Below, in pieces: positions 1 through 10,789 of a DNA stretch of 64,000 nucleotides. Numbering within the stretch: the first letter of the stretch is position 1; the number at the start of each line of letters is the position of its first letter. A model generated the notes under the pieces. The model made no database searches and was not told the DNA's origin. It saw only the letters and a list, made by a program, of their open reading frames with translations. The DNA is from Incurvaria masculella (Eukaryota > Arthropoda > Insecta > Lepidoptera > Incurvariidae), in assembly GCA_946894095.1 (NCBI GenBank), contig OX335646.2:12890077-12954076 (forward strand), given 5' to 3'. A program made the translations under genes and the position numbers.

Positions 1-177
1 TACATAGTATGCAAAGGCGAGCTTATTGCCAAAGGCAATCTCTAACAGCTAACCTTAATATTAGAAAATATATTAAGAGGTAGCAAGAAACAATAAATTA
101 CTTAAAACTTAGCACCATAATCACACTTAGAAAACATTAGATAACTTAAAACTATATAAACAGAAAATATTTGATTG

Positions 178-1656
178 ATTTAATTGTTATAACATGTTAA
201 GTACCAGGATTTTAATTTTACCTTAAAAATAGACAAAGAAGCACTTTCCCTAATAGTAAGAGGCAATTGATTCCATAATCGTGCTGAGTGAACTGTAAAA
301 GAACCCGAATAAGCAGTGGAAGAATGTGACGGAATAAGGAGCAGGAGATTATCTGCAGACCTAAGTGGTACACCATGAAAAGAGAGATATTTGAAGCGTT
401 CTTTAAGATAAAGTGGGGATTTGGGATCATTTAAGATTAAGTAAAGAAGAGAGAGAACATGCATATTACGCCTCTGGCGAATATTAAGCCATTTTAGTTT
501 CGCACGATAGGTGGATATATGATCAAACTTCCTCAAACCAAAGATATAACGAATTCCATAATTAAGCAAGCGATCTAGTTTGTCTAGAAGCTCCTCGTTT
601 AGGTTAAGATTACAGATGTCACCATAGTCTAAAATAGGATGAATTAGCGACTGAACCAACTTGATTTTAGTTTCGATTGGTATGAGGCGATTGAGACGCC
701 AGAGAGTGTGCATGGCTCCATATATTTTCCTGCAGACTTGACCCGTATGATAAACCCAAGACAGTGACTCGTCAAGGAAAATACCTAAATTTTTAACCCT
801 TGAACTATAGGGTATAGTAATACCATTGGATAGGATAGGTGGGAGATTACTCTTATCAATCTTTGCCAAGAGCTTGCCGCTACCAACAATCATGACCTGT
901 GTTTTTGCTGGATTAACTTGAAGACCAAATCTTTCCGACCATTGATGAACTTCAGATAAGTCTTTATTGACAAGATCAATGTTGAGATGCAGGTCATCAA
1001 GTGAGAAGTGTCGGTAAATTTGTAGATCATCTGCATACAGATGATAATGGCATGAAAGAATAGCGGCAAGTGTGTTGATAAAAATAGAAAAAAGAAGAGG
1101 AGAAAGGACACCGCCTTGAGGTACACCAGCCCTAATGTCACACCATTCCGAAAACTGGTTTTCATAGCGAACTTTTTGCTGTCGTTGACCATTAAACCAG
1201 CTGAGCCCCATTTTTGACACATTCATGGAAGATAAAATAGCTAATAGTATGTCGAAGTCAACTGTGTTAAAGGCATTACTAAAGTCCAGTAAAGTGATCA
1301 AGGTGAGTTGTCTGTTATCCATAGCGTAACGTATGTCGTCTGTGACTTTAGTAAGAGCGGTAGTTGTGCTATGTGAGCTACGAAAACCGGATTGGAAAGG
1401 ATTAAGAAGAGAATTACTGCAAAGGTACTCATTAAATTGGGAGTAAACAAGGCGCTCGAGAACTTTGGAAAGAAAAGGGAGAATAGAAATAGGCCGAAAA
1501 TTGTTTGGTGTTACAGGATTTGGAATTTTAGGCAGTGGTATGACAAATGCTTGTTTCCAGATTTGTGGAAAAGAGCCTGAATCTAGTGGGTAATTAAGAA
1601 AATGAGAGATAATTTTCACATAAGTTTCACAGTGATAAAATAAATAGATGCCTATT
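178..1656 (-). mobile_element. Non-LTR retrotransposon reverse transcriptase, CR1/L2-like (Jockey superfamily), 5'-truncated
   Basis: A 479-codon uninterrupted frame encodes a reverse transcriptase that would copy element RNA onto chromosomal DNA. Visible RT blocks are FRPIS (residues 41-45), LDFSNAF (111-117, motif A with Asp112), GVPQGG (165-170, motif B) and YADD (195-198, motif C with two catalytic Asp). A typical thumb and C-terminal region ends with a 'LWNQLP...IR' block. The frame stays open upstream only to about 1656, where a stop occurs, and I found no ATG there. The apurinic endonuclease and ORF1 are absent, so the copy is 5'-truncated. The stretch WFNGQRQQKV looks a few residues shorter than the usual WxxSYLxxRxQxV block. 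Clade placement rests on motif style, so CR1, L2 and Daphne-like remain possible. Confidence 0.9.
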
Positions 1657-2139
1657 TAGCATTTGAATGTGGTCACTGCATCTTTGATTGCAGTAAATAG
1701 CCGGTATATTGTGTTCTGATTCACCGACTATTATCAGAGACAGCATCATTTAATCTATTTTGATTCATAACATGCTTGACAATAGACTTATTAACAATGA
1801 ATGATCTACAGTCAGTGCTTCAGATTGTCGGCACTGAAACGTACGATTTAAACTCCTAAACATATTTCCTTGCACTGTTTCCGCATAATTATGGATTTAC
1901 GAATAGAATATATTACATAGTTATGTGAAATCGAGTCGGGGAATTAGTTAGTTCTTTTGTTATGGAACCTGACTTGGAAGAAATACCACATAACTACCGA
2001 TAAAACAAGTATTAGGAAAATTTATGATCGTAGGAAAGAAAATATCACAATAACATAACATTTTTTTTAATTAGTTTAAATACAAACCAAGTAACAAACA
2101 CAACATAAGTAACAAACATAAAATACACGTAATTAAATA

Positions 2140-2690
2140 TTAAAAAAATCATCCATTGGGACTGTTGTCATTGTCCCCAATACTGATGCAGCGTTCCCCC
2201 GCTGAATAGCTAAGGAGACGCGTTGTTTCAAAAAGTTATGAGGTAACAAACATAAAAGAAGCAAAAAAAAAAAAACATCCAGACGAATTGATAACCTCCT
2301 CCTTTTTTTGAAGTCGGTTAACAAATGAGGCAGCTCGCCGATCGCCTGTCGATTCTATAAGTAGTTTTCCTAGCGTCTCGCAAAGACCCACGCATCGCTA
2401 CTCCAAACTCCGTGGGTCTCCACAGCGAAGGCGAGGAACTCAAACTGATCCTTTAAGGATTTATATTTTGAGTGTTTGAGTGCCTCGGCCTTCCCTGCAG
2501 CTGAACCCGCGGAGCAGGAGGAACCGTCCACGTGACTCGCTGCTAACGTGTCGGTGCAGGTAACGTCCCATACTAAGGCCTTCCCTTGCGACCAGGGTGA
2601 CAAAGTGATGCCATCGGGCCTTTTACCGTCATCTCGAAAGATCCCCGTAGGCTCTAAAGTAATATATAATAAATAATAGACGAACAAAAG
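2140..2690 (-). mobile_element. Retroelement ORF C-terminal fragment, split by a nested repeat
   Basis: Read on the minus strand, 2687 to about 2370 encodes a segment containing [26 protein letters not shown] and FAVETHG. I recognise this as a conserved C-terminal segment found in many invertebrate retroelement-like ORFs. The continuation, RVSLAIQRGNAASVLGT, appears at about 2235-2150 in a different frame. The two parts are separated by a copy of the 'aaccgacttc' repeat at 2226-2325, so that repeat landed inside an already resident fragment. No polymerase motifs are present, and the clade is not determined. Confidence 0.7.
2226..2325 (-). repeat. 'Aaccgacttc...ggaggaggttatcaattcgtc' family repeat, truncated copy
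   Basis: On the minus strand this begins ttaaccgacttcaaaaaaag, followed by the ggaggaggttatcaattcgtc block and a T-rich run. The same opening recurs at 6425, 22935, 43146 (minus), 50592 and 59989. It interrupts the retroelement fragment around it. Confidence 0.8.
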
Positions 2691-2967
2691 CTCTTTTTTT
2701 CCTTCAAACCTTATTCAAACTGCATAATAGAGAGTACATCTGGGATCTGAAAATTCGTAAATTCAGCTTGACAGGAATGACAGTTTTGACTTTTCTAAGG
2801 TGAGGTCGCTCATGCGACACCTACAATAAGCTTTGAATTTTCTTTCCCATTGATTTACTCACACTATAACGAGGTCGCTTGCTATGTTTAGGACGCGCAA
2901 CAACACAAGGAATAAATAACATGCAAAATTTCATGCGGAAGCAACACGAAGTGTTCGATTTTTGTAT

Positions 2968-3180
2968 TGTAACGGCGACATGGGTGGCTAATACCTCACC
3001 TACTGTCAAAATATTAGCTTAACACACTACATAGGAACTAGGTGCCATGCCAGGACCTTCTTTATATTGCACGGCTACATTTACTTAGATGGAAAACGCG
3101 CACAATTTTCATTGCCGCGACAAAAATCCTTCATTAAAGCACCTACAGTTTTACTTCGAATCCGAACCAAGAAAATTGAA
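2968..3180 (-). repeat. SINE body fragment (diverged)
   Basis: This carries the SINE body blocks gacatgggtggctaatacc, aactaggtgccatgccagg and tggaaaacgcgcacaatttt, all matching better-preserved copies elsewhere in the window. It lacks a recognisable pol III head and sits in the intron downstream of transporter exon 4. Confidence 0.75.
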
Positions 3181-3266
3181 TTCCTTAGTCACCTCTTACG
3201 TCATGCACAGGAAAAGATGGGGTGGAATCACTTGCATTCTTTTAAAGCGTCGGAAGCCATACGTAC

Positions 3267-3463
3267 CGGATAGTGTATGAGTACGACTCTGTTGAGCAGC
3301 GTGGAGATGGCGTAGAAGGTGCCGACGTTGATCCCGTAGGAGAGAAGCAGCATGAGGTAGTTGTAGTTGGTCAGCAGCCGCTTGATGGACAGCAGGAAGC
3401 CGTTGCTCTTCTCCTCGTGGTCTTGCGCGGCCGAAGGGGGCGTGGGGGGAGCCGCTTTGAAAA
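3267..3463 (-). CDS. FLVCR: FLVCR-family transporter, coding exon 4 (residues 238-303)
   Basis: This exon encodes the cytoplasmic central loop (Pro-rich, then a basic stretch SIKRLL) and TM7. TM7 contains LSYGINVGTFYAISTLLNR, a strongly conserved FLVCR block, and the exon ends at LIHYP. The acceptor is TTTAG at 3464-3468 and the donor is GTACGT at 3266-3261. The first two bases complete a Phe codon split with exon 3, and the exon ends in phase 0. The HYP ending recalls vertebrate FLVCR2, which continues GEEVNAGRIG. No exon with that continuation exists at 1-3266, so the C-terminal half of the transporter (TM8-TM12) must lie outside the window. Conserved Tyr280 and Tyr288 are in the TM7 region where substrate contacts are reported for the human proteins; which one is equivalent is my inference. 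Confidence 0.93.
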
Positions 3464-4069
3464 CTAAACAAAACACTCAATTTCAAGACGGTATAAAGTA
3501 CGAGTACATATAACATGAGGAATTGAACAAAATATGGAGATCGATCTCCATGGAACAAAATGGTGACAAAAACGCATCAGTAGAATTTTTGTTTTGACAA
3601 TCAGTGAACCCAGGATGGAGCATTCTGTGACCGGTCGTGGCAGCTGATTCGAGTCCATTTCGTATGAAGACCAGTGAGCGTAGGTTGAATTATTCAATGT
3701 CAAGCGTGAATGGGCCGAAGTCACGGTCCCGTCGCTGCTAGACATGAATGTGGGGCCTCAAGACGTACGATGTTTATTTTTTAGTTTCATACAAATTCTA
3801 TCTTATTTGAAATCTAGCTTTTCTCTCAAAGAGTAACACGTTTTGAGCAAAAGTAATTAATTGGTGCACAACTACATAAGTTTAGCTACATTTTCAGAAT
3901 GTTCAAACAACTGTAATTAGCATATCAACTTAGGACAAAATGCGTGTGACTGACAGACACCAGAGCCAGACCTAAGGGTCCCATTTTTAGCTATTTGCGA
4001 CGGGACCCTAAAAATCCTAGAATTATTTAAGTACGTCCAACGACCCGTGGTCGTTACTTCAAGACTCCA

Positions 4070-4125
4070 AAGCATTCCTGACGATGCCTTCACCGCTAGA
4101 GGCGAAACATGTCGATCAAGTACGT
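4070..4125 (+). other. Hammerhead-ribozyme-like motif
   Basis: The order is CTGACGA (4078-4084), a hairpin GCCT...AGGC (4086-4089 with 4100-4103), GAAAC (4104-4108), then ATGTC giving a palindromic ACATGT with a following C. This matches the hammerhead core order CUGANGA, stem II, GAAA, short stem III, NUH, as described in Penelope-like retroelements. Departures are an extra T between CTGACGA and stem II and only weak stem I pairing nearby. Confidence 0.4.
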
Positions 4126-5439
4126 ACGGCATCGGTCCATGGAAAGAAAACTAAGTGCGCTAATCATATTGCAGGTCTCCGTAGCATGGATGTTAATTGA
4201 TTCATCAAATCGAGATTATTGGCACTTCGTACCTTAAGAATTACCTATCGGGGTTGGTTTTTAGTTACAATAAGGGTCATTTTCCTGACCAAACGGGTTG
4301 GAACGTCAAACTTGACGAATATTCCCATAATAAAAGTGTCTATGGTCACAGAAAACAACAAAACGTTTTTTTTATTCTTGTAAATAATAACGCGTGCTGT
4401 CTGCAGAATTCACAAGAATTTGATGCTTATAACATATTTTAACACCGTACTAGAATATTGGTACCTACTTACATAAAACATATCAAAATCCGGAAGATCT
4501 AATTCGCAGCTAATTTGTTTGATAATTCTTAAAAGCCCTGTTAATCGCAAAACCTGTCTTTATTAGCGTTACAAAGAGTACCATAAAACATATCTATATG
4601 CGCACTGATAGCGAACCTTGAACCTGTATAAACACATCAACTAGGATTTAAATTAAAGCAAATAAAAAAATTTGAGGTAATTCTGAATTTTTTTAATTAC
4701 CAAAGTAACGTTCCATATATTTGTTCTATGTGCTTCCCGGTACGTAAAAAGAATATAAGTGGGGCACTGCATTTCTTCCCGTGCATCTCGCAAGATCCGA
4801 CTAAAGGTTTCGGAGTTCATGGTTCTGTCTCCACGTTAAACTGTAGTCCCCTTTATTTTCACCGCCTGGATTGGTAAGAATCATGGCCAAAGCGGAAATG
4901 ATAGTTATCCATGTTTTAATGTACTTCCTCGTTGCGGTGTGAGGTAAGAAAGGACCGGGCTTAGAATGTAAAGACATAGTCAACTGACGGACGAGACCAT
5001 AATCGTTTCTTACAAAATGTACTGATTTTTTTTTCTCAAAAACATTTCGAAATCGCTGTGTAGCTTCAATATAATGATCAGGGGTTATGTTTAAGGTTTC
5101 ACATTAAAATATTAAGGAAAAGTTAAGAAATTTGATCGACAAAGAATCAGTAGGTCACCCCTAAAAAAAAAAGGTTTTTGTCCGGGTTTTTCTACTTGTG
5201 TTCATATATCACAGGTCACCATGGTTTCTTTAAGGAAACTAGAGAAATCATAAAGATTTTACAAAAAAAAACATATCACATTTCATGAGCGCAACTATCT
5301 CCCTCAAACTCGCGGTAGTGGTACTCGAGTTGACGTCTTACTCCCACCATTGTTTGTCTTGTTGACAGCGCGCTATGCTAGGTCTACGGGTTGGACACAC
5401 TATAGAAAACGTAAAAGATGCTGATCTGATCAGACATAC

Positions 5440-5581
5440 ATATCAATATGAAGACGAGGAGGATGCTCGTGAAGCCGGCGACCACGTAGAACATGGTGCG
5501 GAGGTCTGCGGCGACGCTGGCGGGATCGGGGCTGTCGGCGACCAGCAGCGGCGGCAGCAGGAACCCGAGTGCTACCCCCAA
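5440..5581 (-). CDS. FLVCR: FLVCR-family transporter, coding exon 3 (residues 191-238)
   Basis: The exon encodes LGVALGFLLPPLL (TM5, a family hallmark after GNQ), a short extracytoplasmic loop, and TM6 (about residues 220-238). The acceptor is TTGCAG directly before TTG at 5581. The donor is GTATGT at 5439-5434, leaving one base of a codon that exon 4 completes as Phe. The 142-bp length is therefore in phase with both neighbours. The exon lies between an intron of about 8.7 kb, which is full of mobile elements, and one of about 2 kb. Confidence 0.93.
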
Positions 5582-6127
5582 CTGCAACAGGCGAGACAAC
5601 CTCATATTAGGCCGTTACCTATGAAATTGGAGATTTGTATGAAAATTGTAAAATATTAAAAATTTTGGTGTTTTTAATTTTTGATAATAAAATTACTGGC
5701 CCAAAAAAAAATTTGAGTTTCGAATTATGCGCCAATCCACAGATAAATACATCTGAAAATGCTGTTTATAAAATCTCCAATTCCATAGGGAAAGACCTAT
5801 TATATTTATATATTTTTTATTATTTTTTTAATGCACAACCTCTTTCCCATGATACAGTCAAGCACTAGTTTGGGAAAGAGGGAACATAACTGTTTTTCTA
5901 CTGTACCTTTATAAAATAAAATTTGATTTGATTTGATTTTGAAAACTTCTTTAGCGCCGTTACGATTTGAAACTCGATTTAAACTAAACATTATACGTTC
6001 CATTTTTTAATTTAAACGATCTCACGTGCGATTAGAATTCAATCAGTCAATAAAAATCGGGTGTAAGCGCGCTGCGCGCGCATGCTAGGTCTATGGGTGT
6101 CACTGCGTTTTCAACGGACTTCAAAAA

Positions 6128-6424
6128 AACCGGCCAAGTGCGAGTGGGACTCGCGCACGAAGGGTTCCGTACCATCGTACAATATTTAACACAAAAAATC
6201 ACGTTTTTTATATGGGACCCCCCCTTTAATTTTCATTATTTTTTTATTTGACCTATTTGTTGTTATAGCGGCAAAATAAATACACACTCTGTGAAAATTT
6301 CAGCTGCCTACCTATTACGGTTTATGAGATACAGCCCTGTGACAGACGGACGGACGGACGGACGGACAGCGGAGGCTTAGTAACAGGGTTCAGTTTTCAC
6401 CCTTTGGGTACGGAACCCTAAAAA
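6128..6424 (+). mobile_element. Helentron/Helitron-like non-autonomous element with (GACG)n microsatellite, copy 1
   Basis: The 5' end is accggccaagtgcgag and the middle has tatagcggcaaaataaatac. A (GACG)n tract is followed by gcggaggcttagta, and the 3' end carries the inverted pair gggttc.../...ggaaccc followed by TAA. A subterminal hairpin before CTAA resembles Helitron/Helentron ends. I recall such elements as very common in Lepidoptera; no helicase is encoded. It is followed directly by another repeat family. Confidence 0.8.
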
Positions 6425-6960
6425 AGGAGGAGGTTATCAATTCGTCTGTATGTTTTTTTTTTGTTTGTTACCTCATAACTTTCGCCTGGGTGAACAGCTG
6501 GTGCTTCCCATGTGGTCCCATTTTAATTTGGTTAAGTTCTGACAATGATATCAAGGAGAAAATCATAGAAGTCTTAAATTTGTATTAAGTAGTGCGCGAA
6601 AAATGGACGAATAAGTCAACCGATTTCGATGATTATTTTTTTATTGGAAATGACGCGAACAAATTAGTTAGTGTACTTCACATTCACCAAAAATAAACAA
6701 ATAAAAAAAACTTTTAGAAAAAAAGTAACCGACTTCAAAGAAAAAGCACTTAAAAGTAAAAAAAATAATTGCCATTTTTGTATACGATTATTTTATTTTT
6801 TGAGTCGGTGTCAGACAAGGTAGCCAAGGTTCTCTTGACTGGAGCAGCGTTTGCCCGGCTGACGCCGACTCAAAAAAAAAATCGTATACAAAAATGGCAT
6901 TCTTTTTTTTTACTTTTTCTTTGGAGTCGGTTACTTTTTTGTTAAAAGTTTTTGAGTTAC
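6425..6960 (+). repeat. 'Aaccgacttc' family element ending in a long hairpin
   Basis: This starts aaaaaggaggaggttatcaattcgtc. It includes tacctcataactttcgcctgggtg and ends in a foldback structure. The left arm (about 6725-6810: accgacttcaaagaaaaagc, then ccatttttgtatacgat, gagtcggtgtcag) pairs with the right arm (about 6862-6955). A plus/minus copy with the same architecture lies at 42548-43146. Confidence 0.8.
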
Positions 6961-7589
6961 TGCTTAGGTACTAATATTAATAACTAAATTATGTGAACAC
7001 ATCTGCATTTAAATTATTTCTGTAACTCAAAACGACTGATTGAATTGACTGATAGAATCTGTTGTGTCTCTTTTGCATGCTCAATTATTTGACTTGATTA
7101 TTGCTTTTATTAGCTACTACGTAATGAAGACTTTAAGTGCATTCAAGACTACTCGTGATTGTCGTAATAGGGATCAGTATCCGTCAATTGGGTTTTAAAT
7201 GTTTTTTTTTGCTAATATATAATTTAACTTTTATTCCAATAAAACTGAGTAAAAAGTGGATTAACTATGCTGAAAATATTTATTAATTATTTTCATAGTT
7301 CAGAGAAACTTCAAATCGTGGATGCCTAAAGAAACGCCACGCCAGGCACTGGCAGTTGTGACGTCTATGTTCCGTTATTTAATTTGGAGATCTTTTCCTG
7401 GTATTCAAACACGTGATTCTTATATTCGGATTCGCTCAGCACGTCGCTCTGCGAACCCAAATAAAATGAAAATATCATTGCCAACAGAAATATTTGTCCA
7501 TATTTTTTTGTTGAGCAATCGCTCGCTTGTCCGTGAGTCGATTTGTAACCAAACGATTTTACGTCTAGCCTGTACGGCTCGAAGTTCAG
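6961..7589. other. Intronic DNA with no identified feature
   Basis: AT-rich intron 2 sequence of the transporter. I see no conserved coding block, hairpin or repeat boundary that I can name. Confidence 0.5.
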
Positions 7590-7868
7590 GGGCGGGTGGA
7601 CTTGCCTTCCATCCCAGAGGTGTGTGAGTTCAAATACCCGCACCATTCATGCAACACTTTCTTTTCTGAGGTGGATACATTTCGTTTCGAATGCGAACTG
7701 TTCCATGGTTCGGAATCCATGTAAAAGTGTAGGTCCCCTTCGCCCTACTAGGTGGTAGGGTCAAGCCCGCCCGGGTTAGTACCAGGTTGGTACCATACCG
7801 TGCTTTTCACCCAGTGAAATGTAGACGTGAAATGCCGTGTAAAGGTTCTAGCAATGCACCTAATTCCT
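7590..7868 (+). repeat. SINE, tRNA-headed subfamily, 3'-truncated
   Basis: It has the B-box-like block gtgtgagttcaaatacccgc, then the body: tttcgaatgcgaactgttcc, tggttcggaatccatgtaaa, actaggtggtagggtcaagc. It breaks off near 7868, where a second SINE with a different head begins. Confidence 0.8.
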
Positions 7869-8225
7869 AGCGGCTAACGGTATCCCAGTTTATCGAACCC
7901 TTTTCGGTTCGATAAGCTGGGTGAAACAACTCTAGGTGCGGTTGGGTTCTACATGAGTGACCGTTTTCAACCGTTGAACCTGGTCGTGGTTCGGATTCCA
8001 AGTAAAACTTTAGGACTTCCTTACTTACTAGGATTAATCCCGTTCGGGTTGGCACCATCGCATTAAATGAAGGGACAATGAAAATTGTCCGTGGATTCCA
8101 TTTAGTTCAATGGAACCGAGCAGTATAAAGAAGGTCCTGGCATGACACCTAGTTTCCATGTTGCGTGTCAGGCTAATATAATGACTGTCAGTTTGGTATT
8201 AGCCACGCAGTTATAAAAAAAAGGT
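7869..8225 (+). repeat. SINE, 5S-headed subfamily, diverged
   Basis: The head contains tctacatgagtgaccg, matching the 5S-like box C block of the cleaner copies at 26.3 and 27.7 kb. The body (gtggttcggattccaag, accatcgcattaaatgaa, attgtccgtggattccattt) and a 3' A-rich end follow. It lies head-to-tail after the tRNA-headed copy. Confidence 0.75.
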
Positions 8226-9224
8226 GGTATTGGTAATGTACCAGTCGTGTGCAGCCACATAAGAAAAGTTGCGTGGTGCTCGTTGGCCGTTTTTAATCAG
8301 GACTATATATTTGTGTGAAAAAAACACTTACAACATAGGTTTTATTCTAAGGATTGTGACCTTAAATTTAATTTTGACGATATTCTGCGTCTCATTTGGT
8401 AGCACTCGGATTTGCGGTTCTTAATTTTTTAGAGGTTACGCTCAGGGTTGGATTTCGTAGTATAATTATACTATTTGTACCATATTTTCATGTGCTATAG
8501 TATCTAGTATCTTAACCGTATTTATTAGATATTCTTTGTCGTAACTCTTCTTTTGCTTACTACGCGAAAATACCATCATGTATAGGATTTATGTCGTTTG
8601 ATAACATGTTACGATGCGATGTTATCATGTGATCAACTTTTTATTTTGCTCATTCGATTCTTATTCCTTTTTCCATCGGCCATTTAACCTAATCGGCTGC
8701 ATGACCTTTTTTCGAACAAAGTTTCCGACGCTCGGTATAATTTAGACAAGGTGTCAGACATCGATATGTCGATGGTGTCAGAAGACAATAATTCTCCGAG
8801 GCTCATTCAATCCTGCACGCTTCTCCTCCCCCCCCCCCCTCCCGAAGCAAAGCCTTCGTGTGCCGCGTGCAATGATAAAAAAATGTATTTTATTCTCATT
8901 GCTTTGTTCATTATTCTTGTTGTCTAGCGTGAGCAGTGTCGGGCCACGTAGACAGTTCCTCTATGGTCTTCATACAAAGCGAAGCTGATATGAGTAGTGG
9001 AATGGCGGTTTTACATGCCGGCCAAGGGGTCGTTGACACAAATCATTGTGAATCACTCACGAAATGCAAACAGTTACCTATACCTACTCCATGTGAACTC
9101 ACCCGTGCCAAAAAACCTAACGTCGAACCGTTCATTTAATATTTGTACGTTTCTAATTGTACGTTAAGGTTATTTTGTTTTCTTACCATATACTCGAAAT
9201 TAGTGCACTCGACACGGGTTTATC
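8226..9224. other. Intronic DNA without an identified gene
   Basis: Contains a C-only tract of about 14 bases near 8827-8842, a homopolymer prone to sequencing error, and otherwise unremarkable sequence. The 67-codon frame at 8936-9139 has no family features and looks fortuitous. Confidence 0.4.
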
Positions 9225-9300
9225 TTAAAAAAAATATTTACATTCAAGGAAAAAAAGATTTCGGACTTTAACCAACATCGGGCTTTAACCTAATTTTCAA
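9225..9300 (+). repeat. Solo end of an inverted-repeat element
   Basis: The block gatttcggactttaaccaac followed by atcgggctttaacc matches, on the opposite strand, the left terminus of the small element at 23798-24030. This looks like an orphan terminus. Confidence 0.6.
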
Positions 9301-9360
9301 ACGTGCTCATAAAATTTCACGAGAATAGGTTGAGAAATGCGACCTGTAGAGTACATTTTT
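9300..9360 (+). repeat. Short dispersed repeat shared with 53.3 kb
   Basis: Here tcacgagaataggttgagaaatgcgacctgtagag closely matches, on the opposite strand, 53310-53345. I do not recognise the family. Frames through both copies spell a similar HEN-RNATCR peptide, but neither is a gene. Confidence 0.55.
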
Positions 9361-9954
9361 ATGCCCAATCTGAAACGGAGACGCACGCTCGAACTTCGAG
9401 CTATAATCACGAGAACTATCCAGCTCCAGGTGAATGTCGGAAAATAAATGGGACTGCACATTTTTTTAATCGGATTGTAAAACTACAATGTAGCTAACCG
9501 TTATGGAACACCTAGTGGCATCATTAGAGCAGCAAATCACCTCCTTATTCTGAATAAGGCTGCATTTGTTTGGACGAGGAAACGAAACATATGTTATTGG
9601 CCGTTCTTAACCTTCGCAGTTACGTAATCTGTTAGTGTCTCGATGCATACAATCTACAAAACATGTAGGAAGGGGAAGGTTCGTATTTACCTGACAAATA
9701 AAAATGGTGGTAATTTAAATGTTTAGCACAAATCAAGAGCTTACCTTATCAGATACTTAGTCCCAATTAACACCCAATATATTGTAATACATCGTATGAT
9801 TTCGATTTTAAGGAAGTGCAAATATCGCCATATTGATAAGTTGCTTGTGACAATCGTTTTGGATATGCTAATCTGTAGATACAATACACAATTTAAATTT
9901 GAACCGAAAAAGATAAAATAAATAAGGACGTGAGGAAGGATTGACTTGACATTC

Positions 9955-10300
9955 ATGCTATAGGTCTGGGTTCCTCGCCCCGGCATGCACCACTTTCTTT
10001 CTCTTTCTGAGTTGGATAAGTGCATTTCGTCACGAATGAGAGCTGTTCCATGGTTTGGATCCCATATGTAGGTCCCCTTCGCCGTACCAGGTGGTAGGGT
10101 TAACCCCGGGCTAAGCCCGGCCGGGTTGGTACCACCGCATTGGATGAAACTATGGTTGAAGAGACGATGAAAAATTGGCCTGAAAAATTGTCCGTATTTT
10201 CATCAAGTTCAATTTAGTCGTACTCATAAAACGAAGGTCCTAACATGGCACCTAATTCCTTCGGGAATGCGGTGTGTTAGGCTAATATCATAATGGTTCC
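9955..10300 (+). repeat. SINE, tRNA-headed subfamily, head partly lost
   Basis: It carries ggtctgggttcctcgccccg (degraded B-box region), tttctgagttggataagtgc, ggttggtaccaccgcattgg and gcacctaattccttcgggaa. It lies in intron 2 of the transporter. Confidence 0.85.
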
Positions 10301-10579
10301 ATAAAAACACTTATAGTTTTAAATAAAATCAATTACCAATATGTTGCTACGCAAATGAAATATTTCCTCGAGATCTACATTTGGGTATTATTAGGCATTA
10401 TTGGGCATTATATGGCATTCTTGGGTTTCTGAAGAATAATTGTGATTGATTCATAATGCAGCTCCTGTCCATTACCCAGCCTTGCAATAATTTGTTTTAT
10501 TGTGCCTCTTGCATAATTAAAAACACATTTGCATCGAAATAATAACGTAATGGCAGGTATTGTGTTAGAAAAATTAGTT

Positions 10580-10712
10580 CCGTAGGCCTATTCTTGGAAT
10601 TCCGTGCCCAGGAATCAGAAATATTTCAGTCGAGAAAACCGCTTTTATGCAGCGGTTGTCAAAGCGATTTTCTCGACCGAAAACCTTGAATCCTTCCTGC
10701 TCAGGAAGTAAA
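10580..10712 (+). repeat. Foldback MITE family 'cggttttctag', partial copy
   Basis: Starts gtaggcctattcttggaatt and contains the internal inverted pair tcgagaaaaccgct / agcgattttctcga. Related copies are at 24958-25165, 55798-56019 and 60551-60845. Confidence 0.7.
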
Positions 10713-10789
10713 AATGTATATACAAATCTGTTTAGGGATTTGTCGTCACAGTTGATCGAATCATCGCGTGACCGTAGGGCTAGCTGGTG

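Noticed and set aside
3917..4132. Additional transporter exon in intron 3
   Set aside because: The 71-codon frame shows no FLVCR or membrane-segment features; the region holds the hammerhead-like repeat instead.
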